From NCBI GenBank assembly GCA_015501075.1, contig JADNYJ010000037.1, positions 1-64,000 on the forward strand: a DNA stretch of 64,000 nucleotides, written 5' to 3'. The notes below the pieces were generated by a model. The model worked only from the letters and a program-made list of their open reading frames with translations. It had not been told where the DNA came from and did not search any database. This document shows positions 24,832 to 37,674 of this stretch, piece after piece. Positions within the stretch are counted from its first letter, which is position 1; the number at the start of each line of letters is the position of its first letter. Position numbers and translations under genes: made by a program. This DNA is from Gymnopilus junonius. Lineage: Eukaryota > Basidiomycota > Agaricomycetes > Agaricales > Galerinaceae.

Positions 24832-27800
24832 TTTAAATAGAACGACCGTTCAAGGCCTGTAGAGCGCCTTGACTTTTCGAAGAGCTTGCCAAAGTCTCAC
24901 CCCTCAGACGATTTCTATGTAGGGTTCTGTTCTAGTTTTTGCAGAGCCTATGACACCGTAGCTCCTGGCTGTGCTCGAGATACCTTGTACATTCTCACAC
25001 TCAATACCAATATTGTCCTGCCTCGAGGGAGCTGGGTAAAATTACAGTTATCCTCCTGTCGAGATAAAATGTTTCATCATTTGGAGGATGATCTTCCTCC
25101 CAGAAGCTTAGGGGCGCAGTATTTGGTATCATAAAGGCATAGCATATAAGTTCTACTCAGAACTGGCACAGAAGCATCATTCATCTATAATTAATAAAAA
25201 GCATTACCAAGTAATGGACAACAAATTTTTTATAGAGAAAAAGATATGATGGAGAGCAACCCAGTCAAACCGAAAAAGAGAAGTTGGTCTTTACGGCCGA
25301 TGGTTTACACATGCATTGCAACGTTCAGGAGGGCAGCACAACTTTTATTAGAAACTTTTATTAGACAAGCCACCCACGGCGATGCATCTACCTTCTATTA
25401 AAGCTCTAGTCGAAAAGAGAGGGGGTAGCGGGATCACGAAACCTTGCGTATTAGATGACTCCTCTTCACAGCACTTTCCCAAGACAAAATCAAATTGAGA
25501 GCACGCTGCGACGGAATATGGCAATAAGTTTCCTGGAGGCTTGGGTCATGGGATGGCGCACGCGTTGTGATGGGCTGAACGCTGTGCGAGCGCAAACATT
25601 TCAACCACCGCCACTTTCAGCTCCATTGTCTACGCCAACTCGACATAGCCCATTGTATGCTTCTGGGTTCCAGCAGAATGTGCAAAGAGAACGCGGGTCC
25701 GATGCCATTTTACAACTAAGCCAGACAATCGCATGCGACCTTCCCAATCTCGAATAATTGCCTCAGTCAGTCGGACAGGCAGACCGTCTCTGGGAGCTTT
25801 CCATATTTTATCAGGTGTTGAAGAAAATGAGACGTCGCCTTAGACTTGGGTCAGACTCTCCCGACGGAACCGACCTTCGTGAGAGTGGGTACCGCCAATC
25901 AGTAATAGATAACAGACAGCCGACTTGTCAACTGTGACAACAGTGCTCAGACTCAGAGTACCAGATCACCTTCTCAGGGAAGGAACGCGACATGGAAAGG
26001 TCGATGAGGGACAGACAGTCTAGACAGCGGGTGCCGGTGTGGTTGGAAATTCATGAAAGAAACAGAAAAGCGGTATGTGTGCGACGTCGCGTTCGGCACA
26101 TCGCGGGAAGGACCAACGCATCTCACGCTCAAGCCCAATTTACCCAGATTTATGCGATAGAGTTGTTCATTTCCTTTTTGTACTACGCATCAGCGCGCGT
26201 GTCGTTGCACCCGCCAAGCGCGTCCAATCGCCGCATTGTGTGCATGGTCACCCCCACAGTCTACAGAGAGACCTGACTGACTGACCAGTGACTCTGCTGC
26301 GTGTCGTGCGAGAAAATTCAAATAACAAGGTGATTCATAAGTCGAACTTTAGTTCTGATTAATAACATTGGTAAGTGCGGGTGGAACAGCATACAGTATT
26401 ACTCACGTTAAAGCTTAGAGCAATTGCAATGAGTAAGTCCCTCTGTGCTTATGTACATGTATTACAAGGCGGGGCGGCATGATGCACTTTGCGTCGTCTG
26501 GACGGGATGGGCATAGTGTCAAACAAAGTTTGGTTTCTGGATAGTGCAGTGGAGTCCAAGGATAATATTGTAGTGGAGTTATCGGGCGCGGTCTTGGCAG
26601 CTCTGAAGATCAATATATTCCAATTCCTTTGGGCCTTATTGTGGCTTGAGAAGAGCACACAACCGCATTTGTAACCGGCGAGAGACGAGTGCAGGAAGAA
26701 TCCAAAAGAGGTACAATCGGTAGTAGACCCAAAAATACCAATAGGGTCATAGGAGTAGCAGCTGATAAGAAACTTTTCACAGCTGCGCATGAGTTCGAAT
26801 TTCCAAAGTCCAGAAGAAATGGCAAGGCCAGCACCCCCCGACGAATCAGCAAAAGCTCAAGCCGTTGCTCCCAATCAGAGCTTCAGTGATCCGAAAATTG
26901 AGTAGAATTCAAAAAGACAGTCCCGGTGAATTTCTGAGTTGCCATGGACCTCGGTACTCTCCGGCTTTTGACTGAAGAAAAAAATCGATTATGTCGACGA
27001 GTATTCAACATCGGCGCACTACATCAATGTTCAGGAGTCAAATGCACTTGATTTCCTTGAGGGGTCCTGTCCTTCGCGCGCGGCAAAAACCCTGGGGTAA
27101 GAAGCCTCGTGCCTTAGTCCTGGCTGGCTAAGTTCTTGTTCAGGATTTACACAGCATTCCGCGACCCTTACTTCGCGTCCACCGCCAAAGTTGTCGCTTA
27201 GCGCGAGCTGAGCCAGCTGAGCCGGGTTGATCGAGATTCCGAATAGTCGCAGTTGGTAGATCGACAAGAATACACTTCTGTTAGATATACTAAGGGTGTA
27301 TGCCCTGACCGTGTAGCTTCGAAATTTGTTGGAGTCTCAAAAAGCCATTTTGGGACGTCGATAGAGTCGGAGTCGTCTTTGAGGTTACGCTCTGGTAAGG
27401 AGAAGCTTGTATAAGGCAGAACGTTAAGGCGAGGACTCCACTTTCCCCAGAGGTAATGAACTTGCGCATTGTGGGTCGCCTAACCACATGGCTATGTCTG
27501 TCTGAAAGCAAACAGTCGACACAAGCCTCTTTCATCGGAATTTAGTCATCGGAGGCAGGTCGTCTGGAAGGATACACATTGTCGTCAGAAAAAAGCAAGA
27601 TAATGTGTGGCGATTGGCATGGCGCACACGATAAAGACTGCTGATCAAGTCGCTGTGGTATTTTCTCTGCGTCATTCAATTTAATTTGTCCCCAAATGTC
27701 TGATATCGACCTGAGCAGAACTCGAATTTGGAAAGCACGAATGGCCGAAATTTGACTTGAAGTTGACAAACGATTACGGTAATCAGGGGCCTTGGGGATG

Positions 27801-28326
27801 TCATATCCCGACACTGAGACATTCTAGAGCCATATGCGGTCGACAATAAGACAGTCTGAGAGAAAGCGAGAAAGACTTCTAGGATTGACAACATCATTAG
27901 AGTTCTGAGCAAAGAACGCCGCTGAACCTGAGCAAAGTAGACGTGTCTTGTCCAAGGACATAGTACATCGTCCGAGGGAACAATATGGGCCATAGAATTG
28001 TTGTAATTTTGTCTCTCTGGGCCCCTTCAGTATGCACGCTCTGTGTCGCGACTCTGCCATAGACAATTTCGTAATTGGAAGAGTTCCGCCGAAGTTACAG
28101 CATTGGAGACTGGACGAAGCGAGATTCACCAACCCTACCCAGAACTACGGGACCTGATTTTCATATTCTTTAAGGTTTCTTATCTATCGAGGTTGTCGAA
28201 GGTTTTTGCCATCAGAAGGTCGAGGTCACGGTCAAAGAGGATGGCAAAGGGTTCAAATTTAGTAATACGCCCGTGGGAAAGATCACGAAAAATTACATGA
28301 TTTAGCAGGAACGGCCGTGTTGGGTG
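24832..28326. other. Intergenic stretch, no recognised gene
   Basis: A 13-base unit AACTTTTATTAGA is tandemly repeated at about 25339-25364. Open frames on the minus strand at 27542-28132 include hydrophobic runs (LSILEVFLAFSQTVLLSTAY) that could be a membrane-protein remnant, but frames are broken and no family is recognised. Confidence 0.4.
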
Positions 28327-29270
28327 ATGAACGACTCCCCGAAAGACCTTTCCTCTCCCCAGGACACCTCTGCTCCTGCACCGCAGCCCAGTGCGTTCGA
28401 GAGATGGCGGCAGAAAGCTATGCTTGTCACCGGCCTTGGTGTTACCGATGACGAACGCCTTGCGGACCTGCGACAGCATCAGATTCGGGAATGCGAAAGG
28501 AAGAAGGAATACCTAATGAACTATAGTGAGTTTCAGTATTTGCAGTTTAGTACGTTTGAAACGTAAATTCTGACCTGTCTGCACTACTACATAGGTCCTA
28601 TTGTCGTCTTCATGCTCAAGCACCTGAAGCTCTCTGGTTGTGAAGTCCCATCTTCGAATATCCTTTGCGCACCATGCGATATGAGCAAGGCTGGTGGGTT
28701 TACACCTGATCCCGGCGCCGTGATTCTGTGTGCTGGCCACTTCTTCAGCCAACAGCACATGGAAAGCACTATTACGCACGAGCTCTTGCACATGTATGAC
28801 CATTGCCGGTTCAAAGTAGATTGGGCGAACCTTCGGCATCATGCATGCAGTGAAGTTAGTCCTGCAACTTCCATCTCTTCAAAAATATGTCCCAACCAGT
28901 ACTCACCACGTCAGATTCGGGCTAATAATCTTAGTGGAGACTGTCGGTTTACACGCGAACTGCGGCGGGGCTTCATATCATTTTCGAAGCAACACCAAGT
29001 GCGCTATTTCCCGTTTACGTCATCTATAAAAAAAGTTGCTCACCAGGCTGTGTTGGTTCTCCTTCAGGCTTGTGTACGTCGACGAGCTGTGGAGTCTGTT
29101 GCTGCAAATCCAGCATGCCCTAACGAAGCTGCAGCTGAACGTGCTGTCAATGAGGTTTGGGAGAGTTGTTTCAACGACACACGACCTTTTGACGAAGTAA
29201 GATCTACGTTCAACGTGTCAGCCGTCTCTCACGAAAATTTCTCACTCCTTGACGTCGCCAGATTTATTGA
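28327..29270 (+). CDS. ATP23: Mitochondrial inner membrane metalloprotease Atp23
   Basis: Five exons: 28327-28525, 28595-28854, 28915-28998, 29068-29196, 29262-29270. The sum is 681 nt (226 residues), phases consistent. The zinc-protease motif HELLH is at about residues 127-131 in THELLHMYDHCRFKVDW, preceded by CAPCDMSKAGGFTPDPG. Then come HHACSE, IRANNLSGDCRFTRELRRGF, the Cys-rich ACVRRRAVESVAANPAC and NEVWESCFNDTRPFDEIY. In yeast, Atp23 processes Atp6 in the intermembrane space and helps build the F0 sector. The last exon has only 9 bases (Ile, Tyr, stop). Reading through the last intron instead gives an unrelated 28-residue tail. Confidence 0.95.
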
Positions 29271-29632
29271 CTGTTGCAGATGGATTGTTACGTCCTAGAA
29301 CTGCATAGACTTATAATCTTGTTAGCGAGTCCGTAGAGATTTGATTTTTGTGGATCTTTGAGTGGAGACGGGCCATACAGCGCTTTCGACCACATTCTAC
29401 GTACTCCTGTAGACGTCGAGAACATTATTCTGTAGAATTGTTATTTATGAACAGGATAAGATTAGAACAAGGTTGACGTGATCCGTTCCTAGGTTGCTTA
29501 CGCGTGTTTGTTCGCCTAAGCTACAAATTTAAAGTCCGTAGTCTTGATGGTCGTCGTTGTTCGTGCCCATTCTCACCGTTCTACTTGACGTCCTTTTCAG
29601 TAATTCCCGTCGTCCGACTTCACGATCCCAAA

Positions 29633-30513
29633 ATGTTCAGCAAGTTTGCGTATGTTCTCCTAGAGTTTGTGAAGGTTCGAGTCGTACATTGATTCGTCAT
29701 GCTAGCTTCCTCGCCGCCGCAGTCGTACCACTTGCTTCAGCCCTCACGCTCAACATCCCGACAGGCCCGACCTCAGGAGGAAACGTTACCATTACCTGGA
29801 CTTCAGCTCCCAATGACCCGTAAGTTAGAATGAATAATAAACCTTTTTCAAGAGTCTAATGACCGCCTGGTTCAGAGCGACTTTCTCTCTTGAGCTCGTT
29901 AACACCGCATTCCACAATTCGTTTGCCATTGCTAACAATGTGAATCCCACTGCTGGAACGGTCTCCCTCACTCTCCCCATTGTGCCTGTCGGGTATGTTG
30001 CACATGTGTTTGCCGTGGCTGGTTTTCAGGCTCTGATGGTATTCCTCTTTTGCAGTGATGGATATTCATTGGAGGCAGTCGATATCGGAAACATTACCAA
30101 TATCTTTGACGCTACCGGCGACTTCTCTATTGGCGCTGTCACTGTTAGCATAACACCTTCGTCGACGTCCTCTTCGACGTCCTCTGCCAGTCACGGAAGC
30201 ACTTCAGTGAGTGCTAGTGTTACGCCTGTCACGTACGTCTTTTTTTCTTTGTCTATTTTTATCACAAAATAAGCTAATAATACGTTACGCATCTAGCACT
30301 GCGTCTGGTCTTTCGACTGCGCAGACCGGATTGTCCACGAATGTTGTCTCCCCTTCGTCCACTGCACCTGGTTCGACGAGCACTTCCGCTCTCCCCACGA
30401 CTTCCAACTTCTCTAGCGCTGTGTCATACCGCTTCAGCCTCGGCAACTCCGCAGGTGGCATCGCCGCTGTCGTTCTGTCGGCTATCGCTGGTGCAGTTAT
30501 GCTTGCCTTCTAG
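29633..30513 (+). CDS. GPI-anchored Ser/Thr-rich cell-surface protein, Kre9/Knh1-like N-terminal domain
   Basis: Five exons: 29633-29649, 29706-29819, 29876-29992, 30056-30232, 30297-30513. The sum is 642 nt (213 residues). The signal peptide MFSKFAFLAAAVVPLASA is followed by a beta-rich domain (LNIPTGPTSGGNVTITWTS, FSLELVNTAF, LPIVPVGDGYSLEAVD) of the kind found in fungal Kre9/Knh1-like surface proteins. A long Ser/Thr mucin-like stretch follows. A hydrophobic end (GGIAAVVLSAIAGAVMLAF) preceded by small residues fits a GPI-attachment signal. It probably resides in the wall or plasma membrane. Function beyond surface localisation is not known. Confidence 0.8.
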
Positions 30514-33500
30514 ATGGCCAACTACCCCCCATCAGTCCATTTCGTCGCAGCAGCTCTTTACTTTTTTTTGTTCCGGACAGGTTGTCTGAATCGGCTTGAC
30601 GTATATCATCGAGACTTTCTATTGGACTTTGTTTTACCCATTACATACCACTTCGTATTCTGAGTACGCACGATTTTTAAGGCTGTCTTTTGGATGGACT
30701 TTCTATAATCGTGAGCTCATTTTTACTCCAACCCCTACTATACACTAGTGATACTGCACGCTTCGTCCACTGAGCGACTTGTATGGATGTGTTTTACATT
30801 CGTTTGTCCGTTCTTTTTCTTCTGTTGTGTATACTTCCTTTTTTGCGTGTATGTTTCACTAGTGTCCAAAACCCGTGTTGCTGGTTAATTGCTATCTGTT
30901 CAGTAAACTTGCCGTCAACAAGATAATCGGCTGCTACGCCTTCTAGAATCAATATCAGGCAAATCCGAGACGACGCCTCATAGGCTGTGATTCCTTATCA
31001 AATGGTCGCATTCCTAGGCATGTGAGCCCACAACCACGCTGTGGTATATTTGGTAAGTTTACAGTATTTATGGGATACATACGATCACCGTCAATGGGGC
31101 GAGTCGAGCCTCGATGGCCCTTTTCCCAGATGTGCCCGGCGGAAGCGTCCACTTGACAATTCTTCTTCTGTGCCGTTGAACATACTTCAATTAATCGGAT
31201 ACAGGGCCGATACGACGAGACAACTACATTCAAAATTCCAAGACGAAGTCTGAGCGCTTTAAGACCTTTCTTGCTATCATAAAAGAGCCTGTTTGACAGT
31301 GCAAGTTCCGAGAATAAGTGGAGAAGACCAATAAAATGACACCCATTGGTTGTTCCAGACCTCAGCGCCATGAAATCCACAACCCAGCGTAAAGGAAACT
31401 GGGTGTAGGGCGATTATGACGACGGCAATTAGGTCTTTCTTCTGATGCATATGCCGTTTTGTGGAGAAGATAGTGTCCTCAACCACGCGGGGTTGCTCGA
31501 ATGGACACACGAGTGATTCCTGGAGAGTAGTATCGCGGCTTGTAAAGTTCCATGACCACGGCATACTTCATTCTAGCAGCGGTACACACCGACAAGAATT
31601 TAAGAAGCTCATAAAAAAACGGATTGAGATCTTAACATGACACGGCGGAGAAAAGAAGTCGAAGGTTGGGTCCAAGGTCGCACGAGTGTGCATGTACTGC
31701 AGTTTGCTTCTGTTGGCGAGGCCGAAATGAACCGCTAGAAAAAGATAAGAGGGTTCTGTGAAGAATTTTGAATCAGTTCGGATTGATTTTTATCTATGAG
31801 CCCCAGCGGCCAGGTGACTTTCTTTTGTGCACATACCGATGAGAATGTGTTTTGGCGGAATCATCATCACGGCATGTCGATCATTTTTATGTGCGAGGCA
31901 CACCTCGACCTTTGGTTAACCTTCAGAAATTCCTTGAGCCGTGGAGACTGCAAGCCAGCTGTGGGGTAGATAAACTCACGATGACTATACCTCACATACA
32001 GTGCTGCGTTGGCGATGACCACTTTGGGACTCGGCCAGTTCTTGGCTTTCTGCATGTATACCTTCCCAAGAATAACTCTGGCTGGAGATAAAGGCACTAA
32101 ATCCGAGAGTCTTTTTTGGCAAGAGAAAGAACACCTCTCCTAAGCTGACGTTTGAATCCTTCGCACCAAGTTCTAAAAATTTCCAGGGAGACTGCACCAG
32201 GTACATCCATCTGCCAGAAGGACGTGTGCTTTAAGCATCTTGATCGTGCAGATCAGTTTGACTAGACGTACGACAGGATTCTGAGTTGGGAGGAGATGCT
32301 GGGAGTTCTTTCATATTCGCTAAGGTAATTATCCCATCCACATTCCGATGGCCGATGTAGAAAAGCAGATCGTTGTGAACTTTCGTGAAGTTAGCCAGTA
32401 AGATCGTTCTTACGAGCTATATTTAGAACAAAGCTCAGTAACTCAGAATAGTTGCTCATCGTCTTGGTTTTCATCGTCTTGGGAAATACTTGAAGTCGCT
32501 TGCGATTAGCGAAAGAAGACGCGATACTTTTCTCAGATCGATAGTGACGGAAAGCAAAAGGGTAATAGTCAGGTTACAGGTTGATCACATCGTACTCAAT
32601 GATAGTATTCAATACTATGATTTAAGAAAATAGAAACACTACCGAATCTCTATAGTAAACTCAATACCATATAAATTAATACGATCTCCTAAGTCAGTGG
32701 TACGATTTCTTTTTGGCCGTGGCAAGAAGAAAGGAAGCTGAAGAATTCTAACGAAGGCCGAGGTGCGTCCTGTCCACTTGATTATCATACATCATACTCT
32801 CGGTGTAACCTCTTGACACATTCTAGCGAGCAATTCAGTCTAAATAGTGCACTGAGTGATTTTTAAGATTTCGGTTAAATAGTATCTGCATTAGGAAGCC
32901 AAGGACGAGAGTTTCCTATGTCGCAAATTGCCATTATAGCCTGAGAAAGTGATGAGGGAAAGTCCCACATAGTGCGCCACATAAGTATATCATTTACGGC
33001 TTGGAGATGATATTTCAGGGATAGGAGGGGTTAATACCAGTCAATTAAAGCTGTACAGCTCGCTGGAAGCCCGGGAAAACTGAGGACTATCCCACTGCCC
33101 CGGGACCTGATGAGAAGTAAGCCAAGTGCAATCTCACCCATATTTTTGTCCATCATGACAGCGCTAGTTTCGTTCGACTCTTCGAAGAGCAAGTTGTTTT
33201 CTATTGACAAGAGGCATGTGCTGTTTAAACGTCGAAACCCGGGCAAATTTTTCCACGCGTGAAGATAGAGGTTCTCTCCTTTGCTGGCAAGCTTACTCCT
33301 ATGCTCCCGCGGTCCTTCGCGAACACTGGGTCGGTGACGGTTTTGAGAAAGAATAGCAACTACATGTTTTGATCTTCTAGCTATTCTGGATCGATTAAAC
33401 ATTTGGATCTACCCTACCATTCTCGTATATCGAACTTGCTTTCAGAGAACCAGTCGGGCTCGCACACCTTGGGAGACGTCCAAGTTTACCGTGGTCCATC

Positions 33501-36500
33501 GGGTCCTCCGGGGCGCTCTGCGCTACCCTAAGAAAATGCTAAAATTATAGGTCTACTGCTAGGATCGTGAGTCTGTAAATAAAATGATTACCGGGCAGTT
33601 CACCTGGCTACCAGCCATGTTAAGGGAACATTCAAGCATTCAAGTCGATTAGGTAAACAAAGGTAGATGACTCGAGGAAACTCTCAAGCAGCGAGGTATT
33701 GTGCCCTTCGAGGGATGATTAATCCTATGAGCACTCAATTCCTCTGACGACAGACCAAAGGGAGAAACATGATTGACGAGCGTCTCCTCTCGTAATTTTA
33801 TATTAACCGATAAGATATAATTACCGTAAGCGCACGGGGGAGATGCACTCTTTGCCGTGCTGTGCTATTCCGTCATGCATCGGCATGCTAATAGACCAGT
33901 GAAAAGCCGGCTCGATTTATCAGTCTGTCCTATTCCGCCCGGTGTAGAGGTAACCGTTGCGTCGCTGTACCATGCTCGAAGTGAATAGCTATCTCTGACA
34001 CCGGTGACTGAAAATTCCTCGATCAAATTCTGCCGATACAAAGGAGCCCTACTTCGTAGCATGTCCTAAAGTTGGAGCACCAGAATTAGCCTTCACATGA
34101 AAGTAATACAATCAAGAGTTTGGTATGCACCCCATCCGGTGAGGGCGGTCGCTTAGAAGCCGTATTTTGTTAGCAGAGTGGTCATTTGAGCGTTAGCCGC
34201 CTTATGAGATAGGCATTGCACGGGAGCCGTAAAACTTGAGCCAAGGAGAAAATCGGCACATGATGTGTGATGCCTGCCATTGCTCGAGGTGCACACTGCG
34301 CACGAACCTTATTTGACAACGTCGATGACTGCAAACCGGAACGCCTGCCGATGAATAGAAATTGGTAAATAGAGCGCAAAGTCCAGAATGCCGAAAGGCC
34401 CAATAGACCCAGCTAGAGGCGGCTTGAAGACCGTTCATTGAATTGGCGTTCAAGTTGTTACTGGCACGCCCTTTTCTACGAGTAAACCGGAAATTACGAC
34501 ACATGAGGTGTCGACGCCAGAATTTCCTTCCAAGTCAAAGCGGGCAGGTTCACGGAGATTGAATCTCCATCAAGAATCCAAACGGGTACATGTTCTAGGG
34601 TGCACACCCACGCCCACAGGGGTCCAGCCGCCCACCCTTCGTGCCCTCTTTTTTTTCTTTTATAGTTCATCTCCGGCCAGACAATCAAAACAGCAAAAGG
34701 CAATACAAGTCCCAAGTAAAGGTCAAGGACCATCTTAACCCGGCGAAGCGCGTTTGATCTCATCACCATGCTGACTCGGACTCGGGCTTCATGAGCAGGT
34801 TGGCAGGATTTGGAACAAATGGGAGGGGGTTAGAGATTACATTCGAGACTCGGAATTGAAGGTATAATTACAAGAGTAGGAACAGAAGAGAATGTAATAC
34901 GGAAGATGGCGGTAATTAAGTGAGGAGCATCGCGGGAAGTCGAGCGATCGTCTTGGCCATCAGTTCCTTTCACTTTGACTAGACCGCACCCAAGAGCTTC
35001 TCGAAAAGTGTTCAACGCCCCTCGCAGCGTAGGAAAGAACGGAAAGCGGAATCCCATTCACCCTTTCCGTTGCTGTTCATGGACAAGGCCGAAAATTAAT
35101 GATGGCAACCCTCGAGTCAGGTAGGTCTAGAAGTCGTCAGAGGGAAAGGAATGCGTACTCAGAAACCGGCCGAAACAATACACCGATACTTCTGTTTTGA
35201 TTATTACTTAAAGCAGACGTGCTGAGATCTCGAGAGGCGCCGGCATAATTAAATTGTGGACATCCATAGCCGATCCAAAAAAAAAAGCTGGCTTACTGTA
35301 GATTATTACCTTTTATTGGCCTTGTTCCTTGAAAGATGACCTGAAGGTTTGATAGATGCGCATTAAACGCGACAAGGCTACGTTTATCATAAGTTCACAA
35401 ATGACAGCGTGGAATTACAGCGATGGCACGTACAAATTCGCGTATCAGTTTCTCTTTCCGCGACTGCGTCGGGGAGGGCCCTGCTATACGGGTTCAACTT
35501 GTCAAAACAGTTGCTCCGTAAGCCTATACTTTACTTTGCTAATTCGTATTTGGTCAACACCAGGTAAATGCAGAATTGTATCCATCGCCTTAACAGCAGT
35601 ATCACCGTAAGACCAAGTGACCGCTGGGCAGAAGTATGGTAAACTTACGCTCCATGCACACTCTAGGATTCTTCTATCAAGTCACGACTGACGGGGGACC
35701 TGCCGCATACGAGTATGGCCATTGGCGGTATGCATGCACATTTTTGAGGGTTCCTAGGTACCCAGTCATATGGTTCGTGACAAAATCAGCTAGAAGAGTT
35801 TCGATTTCTTAATTCAAACTTGTTTAAATGGAAGAAAATGATCCATGTTTACGCTGAACATGTCTTCGAGGGTGTCACTGTGCGAGGGGTCTTCGGCGGC
35901 GCGCGCCCTTCGCAAGTCGCGTTTGAACCTAAGCTTCAGTTAGAAATTAGAAGACACGAACTCCAAAGCAACGTAATCTTACGGGCCTATGACCTGTACG
36001 GAATCTACAGATACGCATTACGGCAGATCTTTCGATTCGCCGGTGACGGAATAAGTAGTGTCGGCATTATCGCAGATACAGATCACTTAGCAAAGGCACT
36101 GTGCAGCTCGGAATAGTGGTTCATCAACGGTTCAAGGGTAATAGAAACGAGCAAAAGATCCGGATCGTCAGGACTTGCTCATACAGTGACAAGGCGGGTC
36201 AGGACCTGTCAAAGTTCTGGAAATCAACGATAACGAACACTTGACGTTGTTCGACGAAATTAGTACTTGTGAACCAAGCTGTTCTCCTCACTTGAGGCGC
36301 AGAGAATTCTTCTGAGGATGTTTATAGAAGGCGTCTGATGAGGAGTCCCTTCAGGCTGTTATATCGTGTGAAGTAAAAGTTGTAAAAAGGGATTTACTGA
36401 CCAAGCAGGATATAATTAATCGATGTGATGGGATGTTCAACAACTCGGAATTAGAGCTTCTGAGCAAGTATATCTTTGAACTTCAGTAAACTTGTGGAGG

Positions 36501-36585
36501 AGGTGACGGAAACCATCAAGAAACCACGCAAGGGACCTTATTATTACCAATATTACTCGCAGAAAAGGTGTTATTTAATATCAGG
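30514..36585. other. Long gene-poor stretch (about 6 kb)
   Basis: No gene recognised on either strand. Frames are short and interrupted. The longest are 30955-31380 (minus), 33031-33402 (minus, 123 codons) and 35820-36116 (plus, 98 codons, contains GARPSQVAFEPKLQLEIRRH). None shows a signal, domain or splice pattern I can support. It may hold decayed mobile elements, but no terminal repeats were found. Confidence 0.4.
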
Positions 36586-36612
36586 TGACTAAGTCACGTA
36601 ATTAGTCACGTG
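36586..36612 (+). promoter_or_regulatory. AP-1/Yap1-like sites plus E-box before the glutaredoxin gene
   Basis: TGACTAAGTCA (36586-36596) is a near-perfect palindrome of the bZIP type. TTAGTCA (36602-36608) is a second half-type site overlapping CACGTG (36607-36612). They lie 50-76 bases before the first ATG. Yap1/AP-1-type factors bind such sites in fungal oxidative-stress genes; their use here is inference. Confidence 0.5.
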
Positions 36613-36661
36613 CACAGCTCCCTGTGACAATTAGTGCTGACTGAGCATCCATCGGCGAACG

Positions 36662-37300
36662 ATGATCCCTCGCCTTATAACTGCAGCGTTCTCTGCCCGA
36701 CTACCAGCATCTCTTTCTTTTGCCCTATTCTCTACAACAGCTTCTTCATCTAATCCATCGCAAGCACAATTTCACAGAATGAGCGTCAAACAACTCGTTG
36801 AGGTGTGTCCCATTACCTGAGTTCAAGGATTATCTTTACAAATGTCTGTGTTGAAATAGGATGCTATTACCTCCAATAAGATTACCATTTTCTCAAAGAC
36901 CTGGTGCCCCTACAGCAAGAAGGCCAAGGCCCTGCTCACCAGCGAGTTCCCTGATACAAAGACTGTCATCTACGAGTTCGTTTTGAATGACACGCATTCT
37001 TTGTGGTAGCTGACTGTGGTTAATGCAGGCTTGATGAACGCGAAGACGGCGATGACATCCAGGCTTACCTCTTTCAGAAGACTGGACAACGTACTGTTCC
37101 CAACATCTTCGTTAGTAAGTAACATCTCGTATCTCTTTCCCTACTGCCATATTGATTCTTGCATTGCTCAGACCAGAAACACATTGGAGGTTAGGCGATG
37201 ATCCTAATAACTTTGTATTCATGTTAATCTTTTTGCAGGCAACGATGATACTCAAGCAGCATTCAAGAACGGCACTTTGACCCAACTCGTGAAGGCGTGA
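36662..37300 (+). CDS. GRX: Dithiol glutaredoxin (CPYS active site) with possible dual targeting
   Basis: Five exons: 36662-36802, 36860-36975, 37029-37114, 37172-37189, 37239-37300. The sum is 423 nt (140 residues). The active site CPYS lies in [18 protein letters not shown], with the TVPNIFV cis-Pro region, the KHIGG glutathione-binding loop and a short C-terminal helix. It reduces protein disulfides and glutathione mixed disulfides. From the first ATG, about 39 residues form an Arg/Ser/Ala-rich presequence ([20 protein letters not shown]) suited to mitochondria. A second in-frame ATG at 36779 starts the compact cytosolic form ([11 protein letters not shown]). Yeast GRX2 uses this arrangement to serve both compartments. 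bZIP-like sites lie just upstream. Confidence 0.93.
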
Positions 37301-37674
37301 GGCTCTGGGTTTTATTGACATTCAACGTTCTTTAATTCCGTTCTTTCGGCAAGCCGGCCTCGTTTATGAAGGAAATACCTATAACCCTTCTTCCTGTAAT
37401 ATACCTGATCTGTATATCAATCGTAAAGATTTTGTAGACCTATAGTATGACAGTACGTAAGGACAGTGATATTGTTGACGTAATGCCAAACTACTTACAT
37501 AGGTTGATAAGATAAAGAAATTTTGATCCATCAAACGTCACGCCACGTCGGTGTAGCATTGTCACAGTCTGCAACCACGTCTTCCAACGACCTCAACCAC
37601 TCCTTGCACACTGTACATAACCATTTCGCAATCTCAGCTGGCCTGAACGTGCCTTTACTACATCGATAATTACT

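Noticed and set aside
29665..29695. GGTTCGAGTC resembling a tRNA B box
   Set aside because: It lies inside the first intron of the GPI-protein gene and the flanking bases do not form a T stem.
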